From: Candidatus Bathyarchaeota archaeon | Lineage (GTDB): Archaea > Thermoproteota > Bathyarchaeia > Bathyarchaeales > SOJC01 | DNA: 18,339 nt | Direction of reading: 5' to 3' | Assembly (NCBI GenBank): GCA_030641425.1 | Contig: DAOWHM010000091.1 | Location: forward strand, 1-18,339 | In this document: in pieces, positions 14,753 to 18,339 of the stretch | How positions within the stretch are numbered: the stretch's first letter is position 1 | How the letters are laid out: every line of letters starts with the position of its first letter | Translations under genes and position numbers: made by a program | Notes under the pieces: generated by a model | Database searches by the model: none | What the model was told of the DNA's origin: nothing | What the model saw: only the letters and a program-made list of their open reading frames with translations

Positions 14753-16062
14753 TATGAGCCCCCTACGTTCATCACATCTAGTTGGAGGGGTGTTGCTTTA
14801 ACCTCCAGTATGCTTGCGACGCTAGGGTTAGTGCGTCCATCATCCCCAGTGATTAACTCCTTGATATAGAGGCCTCCTTGACAACGAATCTTAATTTCCG
14901 CACGATTCTGTGACAACCTCTTTGTATTAGCCGCATATATGTACTTTTCCCGCGTCAAATTAGAACGGCGATGTAAGACACGTATAGGTGTTTGCTGTCG
15001 AATTGTTGCTTCAGATAGAATTTCTTCAATGTTTCTTAATTCTTCATCAGAGACTTCACGGTCAAACTCTATAACTGCATTATAGGTTTTCTCAGTGGAT
15101 TCCGCTCTCTTAAATTGTCTAACGACTTCTTTGTCAGCAACATACAGACCAAGCACTTCGATTTTACCATCAGCTTGCTTATTGATGATGTGTTCGAGTC
15201 TTCGCAATTCAATGGAACGTTTCTTAGGCTGTTTTATCTCTAAGACGAAAGGTCGTCCGGAACCTAACATGCGAGCATCAACATCCTCTCTACCAGCTCC
15301 ATGAAAGGCTATTTCTTCACCTTGAACCATCTTCAATAAAGGTAGCCCAATTAGTTCTTCAACGGAATCCTGGTATGTTTTACCAGTCCAATTGCAGACT
15401 TCGCATCCTTTTCCATTGCATTTTCCACATATCCATCTTGACTGAGAAATACCGCGGACTAGCTTCTTGTATCTTCCCGCTACATAAATGGGATTTATCT
15501 GCAATCGAACCCTATTCAAAAAAGGGTTTACAAGGACAACCACATCAGGTTTTAAATACTCAACTTCTTTCTTGGTTGTTTGACAGAGCTGCTTTCCTAT
15601 ATTGCGGCTGAATTGACTCTTCATACTTTCACCGTGGGTAACATGAAAGCGAGCCTTAAACTCGTCTTCTCGTTCAGCTATGTCCAATGGAAGTTCCACG
15701 CCAACCAAGAATGTAGCGAATTCGTAGTTTTCAAGTTCTCTCACGGCGTTCACTATAGTAGAATCAATTCTTTCGAATGCTCCTTCGCAAAGGAAACATC
15801 TCCATTCAGCTTTTGCAGGTTCATTGAATAGTCTCAAAACGTTTCCAGTCATTTCAGATGAACCGTTAGTTGCGACATTCTTCAACAAATCAAGGGCGCC
15901 TTCACCAAGATCATATGAGTGCAAGTGTCTTTCCAGAGTTAATAGCAGCTTAATTGCTTTTCCGCGACCTTTGTTTCCTATACCATGACCTAGTAGAGCA
16001 AATTGTCTGCCCAAGCAGTTATCGCAAATAGGGTGCTCAGTGAGCATCTGGAGAGCTACCAC
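14752..16062 (-). CDS. pus10: tRNA pseudouridine synthase Pus10
   Basis: The 436-residue protein has the two-part Pus10 structure. An N-terminal zinc-binding accessory (THUMP-like) region contains CDNC (13-16) and CFLC (89-92). The C-terminal pseudouridine synthase domain contains FHGAGREDVDARMLGSGRPF (253-272), where the GREDVD segment holds the catalytic Asp, and the end segment CQGGLYIKELITGDDGRTNPS (394-414). A second cysteine cluster, CGKCNGKGCEVCNWTG (212-227), precedes SVEELIG, as in many archaeal Pus10 proteins. The archaeal enzyme makes pseudouridine 54 and/or 55 in the T-loop of tRNAs. The start is GTG, 23 bases after the SRP54 stop, with GGA about eight bases upstream; an ATG five codons inside is the alternative. 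Confidence 0.95.
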   Translation of the reverse strand: MVALQMLTEHPICDNCLGRQFALLGHGIGNKGRGKAIKLLLTLERHLHSYDLGEGALDLLKNVATNGSSEMTGNVLRLFNEPAKAEWRCFLCEGAFERIDSTIVNAVRELENYEFATFLVGVELPLDIAEREDEFKARFHVTHGESMKSQFSRNIGKQLCQTTKKEVEYLKPDVVVLVNPFLNRVRLQINPIYVAGRYKKLVRGISQSRWICGKCNGKGCEVCNWTGKTYQDSVEELIGLPLLKMVQGEEIAFHGAGREDVDARMLGSGRPFVLEIKQPKKRSIELRRLEHIINKQADGKIEVLGLYVADKEVVRQFKRAESTEKTYNAVIEFDREVSDEELRNIEEILSEATIRQQTPIRVLHRRSNLTREKYIYAANTKRLSQNRAEIKIRCQGGLYIKELITGDDGRTNPSVASILEVKATPLQLDVMNVGGS

Positions 16063-16085
16063 TAAGATTTCCGTCGTATTCCACC

Positions 16086-17420
16086 CTACCGTAGGCTTGG
16101 AGAGAACTTCTTACCAGTCAAGAATGGCAGTTTCTTTCGTCTGAGTTGCTTCATCATCCTTCGCATCATGTTGTATTGTTGGACAAGTTCTTTGACTTCT
16201 TTTTCTGAGGTTCCGGATCCTCTTGCGACTCGACGTACTCGAGATGAGGAGAGAATCTTCGGGTTTTCTCTTTCCTTCGGAGTCATCGATTGAATGATGA
16301 TGCGCCAACGTTCCAAGCGGTCTTGGGCCATATCAATCATCTCCTCAGGTATGTTGTAGGACATACCAGGCAGCATCTTCAAAATGCGTTTGAAGGGTCC
16401 CATGCTCTTCATTGCTTCGAATTGCTCGTACATGTCTGTTAGAGTGAATTTACCACTCAGCATTCTCTTGGCTTTCTTTTCGGGGATCCTTATTTCAGCC
16501 TCCCGTACTTTCTCGACGAGACTCTCCAAATCCCCCATGCCCAGAAGACGCCCCACAAAACGGGAAGGTACAAAGGCTTCAATATCGTCGATTTTCTCGC
16601 CAATGCCTATGAATTTTATTGGTGAGCCTATGGCAGCAACCGCGGATAATGCACCACCACCCCGAGCAGAGCCATCTAATTTGGCTACAAGTATTGAACC
16701 GATAGGCGTAACGTCGTGAAAGGCTTTGGCTTGGGTTGCTGCTTGTTGCCCAATGGTTCCATCAATTACAAGCATCACCTCGTCAGGTTTGATGACTCGT
16801 TCCAACCGCTTCATCTCTTCAATGAGGTCTTTCTCGTCCTTATGACGCCCTGATGTGTCAATCAACACGACATCTCGCTTCTGAAACTCATCTAGCCCCC
16901 TCTGAGCAACCTTCACTGCATTCTTGGAGCCCGGTTCTCCATAGACAGGTACATTGATACGGTCAGCCAATTGCTTCATTTGATCGAAGGCGCCAGGCCT
17001 GAATGTATCCACACAAATTAAAGCAGGCTTCAACCCTCTCTTCTGAAGAAATCTAGCGAGTTTGACAGACGAAGTGGTTTTTCCAGATCCTTGAATGCCA
17101 ACGAGCATTATGACTCGTCTTTTTCCTGGCTCAACTTTCAATGGAACGGGTTTCTCTCCAAGAAAGCGAGTTATCTCCTCATAGACTACTTTGACTACAT
17201 GTTCCTTTCGAGAGATACCGGGAGGCAGCTCTTCCTTCAATGCCCTGTCTTCAATACGCTTCGAAATGTTTAGGACCAATTGAACATTAACGTCTGCTTG
17301 GAGCAGTCCTCGTTGGATGTCACGAGCCAATTCTTTCACTGCTGCTTCATCTACAACAGCGGCTCCAAAGAGCTTCTTTAAGGCTGCAGAGATCGACGAG
17401 CCAAGACGGTCCAAGACCAT
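16086..17420 (-). CDS. srp54: Signal recognition particle GTPase SRP54
   Basis: This 444-residue protein has the N-G-M layout of SRP54/Ffh. The helical N domain spans about 1-95. The G domain has P-loop GIQGSGKTT (108-116), [10 protein letters not shown] (138-147), DTSGRH (188-193), AKLDG (246-250, usually TKLDG) and GGGALSA (254-260). A methionine-rich M domain spans about 305-444 with the RNA-binding stretch around [15 protein letters not shown] (391-405). It binds signal sequences and 7S RNA and docks with FtsY at the membrane. The M domain ends in a basic tail ([13 protein letters not shown]). The ATG at 17420 follows a TATA-like box by about 35 bases, with no clear ribosome binding site. 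It is the first gene of the long minus-strand operon. Confidence 0.98.
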   Translation of the reverse strand: MVLDRLGSSISAALKKLFGAAVVDEAAVKELARDIQRGLLQADVNVQLVLNISKRIEDRALKEELPPGISRKEHVVKVVYEEITRFLGEKPVPLKVEPGKRRVIMLVGIQGSGKTTSSVKLARFLQKRGLKPALICVDTFRPGAFDQMKQLADRINVPVYGEPGSKNAVKVAQRGLDEFQKRDVVLIDTSGRHKDEKDLIEEMKRLERVIKPDEVMLVIDGTIGQQAATQAKAFHDVTPIGSILVAKLDGSARGGGALSAVAAIGSPIKFIGIGEKIDDIEAFVPSRFVGRLLGMGDLESLVEKVREAEIRIPEKKAKRMLSGKFTLTDMYEQFEAMKSMGPFKRILKMLPGMSYNIPEEMIDMAQDRLERWRIIIQSMTPKERENPKILSSSRVRRVARGSGTSEKEVKELVQQYNMMRRMMKQLRRKKLPFLTGKKFSPSLR

Positions 17421-17452
17421 GTGTTTTCACTTTACATTTTAATTTGCTGGCA

Positions 17453-17462
17453 CTTAAATAGG
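17453..17462 (-). promoter_or_regulatory. TATA-like box for the SRP54 operon
   Basis: On the minus strand this reads CCTATTTAAG. Placed about 35 bases before the ATG of SRP54, it would give a start site near 17431 and a leader of about ten bases, similar to the PriS promoter. The gap of 90 bases to the upstream DHS stop gives room for an independent promoter, so the operon probably does not depend on DHS transcription. Confidence 0.5.
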
Positions 17463-17510
17463 GTTTGGATTCTCTTAGCACACTATCCCAGTTGGATTGT
17501 AAATTTTCCG

Positions 17511-18339
17511 TTATGTTTCTTCTAAGGCTGCGGCGATGATTAGTGGAAATGCAATGGTGGCATCGCAGATTACTGTGACAGTTTGGCCTTCTGATTTGAC
17601 CTTACTCCAGCTCACAGCCTCATCCAATGAAGCTCCGCTTAGTCCTCCTGGTTCCGGTCTATCCATAGTAATCTGAACTGCTGAGTCTACTCCTTCTCGG
17701 AAGGTGTTAGCGAAGAGAGCGAGATGTTTTGGCAAACCGCCCCCTAAAATAATGATTCCTGATTTCTTGGCTTCATAAACCTTGTCTATGAGCGTGGAAA
17801 GATCATCTAGAGGGTCTAGTATAAATCGGTTGGACTCTCTATATACCCAAAGTTGAAAACCTACGATTGAATCGGGAAGTCCAGGGCATATTATGGGAAC
17901 GTTTCTTCTTGCTGCAGCAGATAAGATGGAGTTTCCGTCATCCAATCGTTTCCCGAATTCACTTAGTAATTCAGAAGGGGAAATTCTCTCGCGCTTCTCT
18001 TTAGGCATCTGACCAAGAACTTGATGCAGCCAACATTCTAAACCACTAAAAGCTTTATGTTCCACGTAAACATCTCCGATTCTGCCGATAGCATTACTCT
18101 TTAGTTCTTCGTCATTAGCCTCGAATGTGCCAACTTTGTGAGAATAACCTAGACTTTCGATAATATCATGAACCATGTTAGCACCTGTAGTAACTATAAC
18201 ATCAATGTGCCCTTCCATTACTAAATGAGCGATTATGTTTCTGAGCCCCCCAGGAACGAGCGCGCCAGCAATCGTCAAGAAGACAGTATAGTCTGGATTT
18301 TCGAACATCTCCTTTACGAGCCTAGCGGCTTGTCCAACC
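17511..18339 (-). CDS. dys: Deoxyhypusine synthase (N-terminus beyond window edge)
   Basis: The frame is open to the right edge, reading VGQAARLVKE before the first internal Met at 18308, so the beginning (probably about 40 residues) is outside the window; 275 residues are visible. Numbering from that Met, motifs include TVFLTIAGALVPGGLRNI (8-25), VIVTTGANMVHDI (37-49), CPGLPDSIVGFQLW (141-154), IILGGGLPKHLALFAN (186-201) and MDRPEPGGLSGASLDEAVSWSK (215-236), where K236 matches the active-site lysine region, then DATIAFPLIIAA. The enzyme transfers the butylamine group of spermidine to a lysine of archaeal eIF5A using NAD. The usual SWGK reads SWSK here. The first Met in the frame is not the real start, because homology continues upstream of it. 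A paralogous homospermidine-synthase-like role is less likely. Confidence 0.92.
   Translation of the reverse strand, partial: VGQAARLVKEMFENPDYTVFLTIAGALVPGGLRNIIAHLVMEGHIDVIVTTGANMVHDIIESLGYSHKVGTFEANDEELKSNAIGRIGDVYVEHKAFSGLECWLHQVLGQMPKEKRERISPSELLSEFGKRLDDGNSILSAAARRNVPIICPGLPDSIVGFQLWVYRESNRFILDPLDDLSTLIDKVYEAKKSGIIILGGGLPKHLALFANTFREGVDSAVQITMDRPEPGGLSGASLDEAVSWSKVKSEGQTVTVICDATIAFPLIIAAALEET

Overview
The window is archaeal chromosomal DNA. The gene set shows this: an archaeal small primase subunit next to a GINS subunit, SRP54, Pus10, ribosomal protein L21e, RNA polymerase subunit F (Rpb4 homologue), DUF655, a KsgA/Dim1 methyltransferase and deoxyhypusine synthase. Short AT-rich TATA-type boxes sit a few tens of bases upstream of start codons. 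GTG and TTG starts are common. The lineage cannot be fixed by eye; a TACK-type or Bathyarchaeia-like archaeon is a guess. I saw no tRNA, rRNA, CRISPR array, insertion sequence or attachment site.

Region 1 (1-7789) is a cell-surface glycosylation block. The end of a dolichol-phosphate-mannose-synthase-like GT2 enters from the left on the + strand. Facing it is a five-gene minus-strand run, in transcription order: a DUF362 protein, an FAD-dependent amine-oxidase-type oxidoreductase, a membrane-anchored GT2, a large GT-C type membrane glycosyltransferase with an extracytoplasmic insert, and a GT4-like glycosyltransferase. A TATA-like box at about 7832-7838 and a purine-rich ribosome binding site precede the first gene. 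These enzymes probably build and transfer a lipid-linked glycan; DUF362 is the odd member.

Region 2 (7790-8121) is a divergent intergenic region of about 330 bases, with one promoter candidate facing each way and no convincing gene.

Region 3 (8122-11984) runs on the + strand. It holds the replication pair PriS and GINS, then a tightly overlapping sulfur / iron-sulfur module: a TusA-like carrier, an IscS-type protein, the IscU scaffold and a 57-residue cysteine-rich TRASH-like protein that is easy to miss. The IscS protein keeps its catalytic cysteine, but the lysine that should bind PLP is aspartate (D206), and neighbouring PLP contacts are changed too. From memory, the same Lys-to-Asp change is known in Archaeoglobus fulgidus IscS. 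It suggests Fe-S assembly here may take sulfur from sulfide or from a carrier such as the adjacent TusA rather than from cysteine. This is the most interesting biology in the window.

Region 4 (12052-17420) is a compact minus-strand translation/transcription operon: SRP54, Pus10, L21e, RpoF, DUF655, KsgA, HemK-like methyltransferase. Several genes overlap. It covers protein targeting, tRNA pseudouridylation, ribosome structure and maturation, the RNA polymerase stalk and probable release-factor methylation. Upstream of it, the 3' part of a deoxyhypusine synthase gene (eIF5A modification) runs off the right edge.
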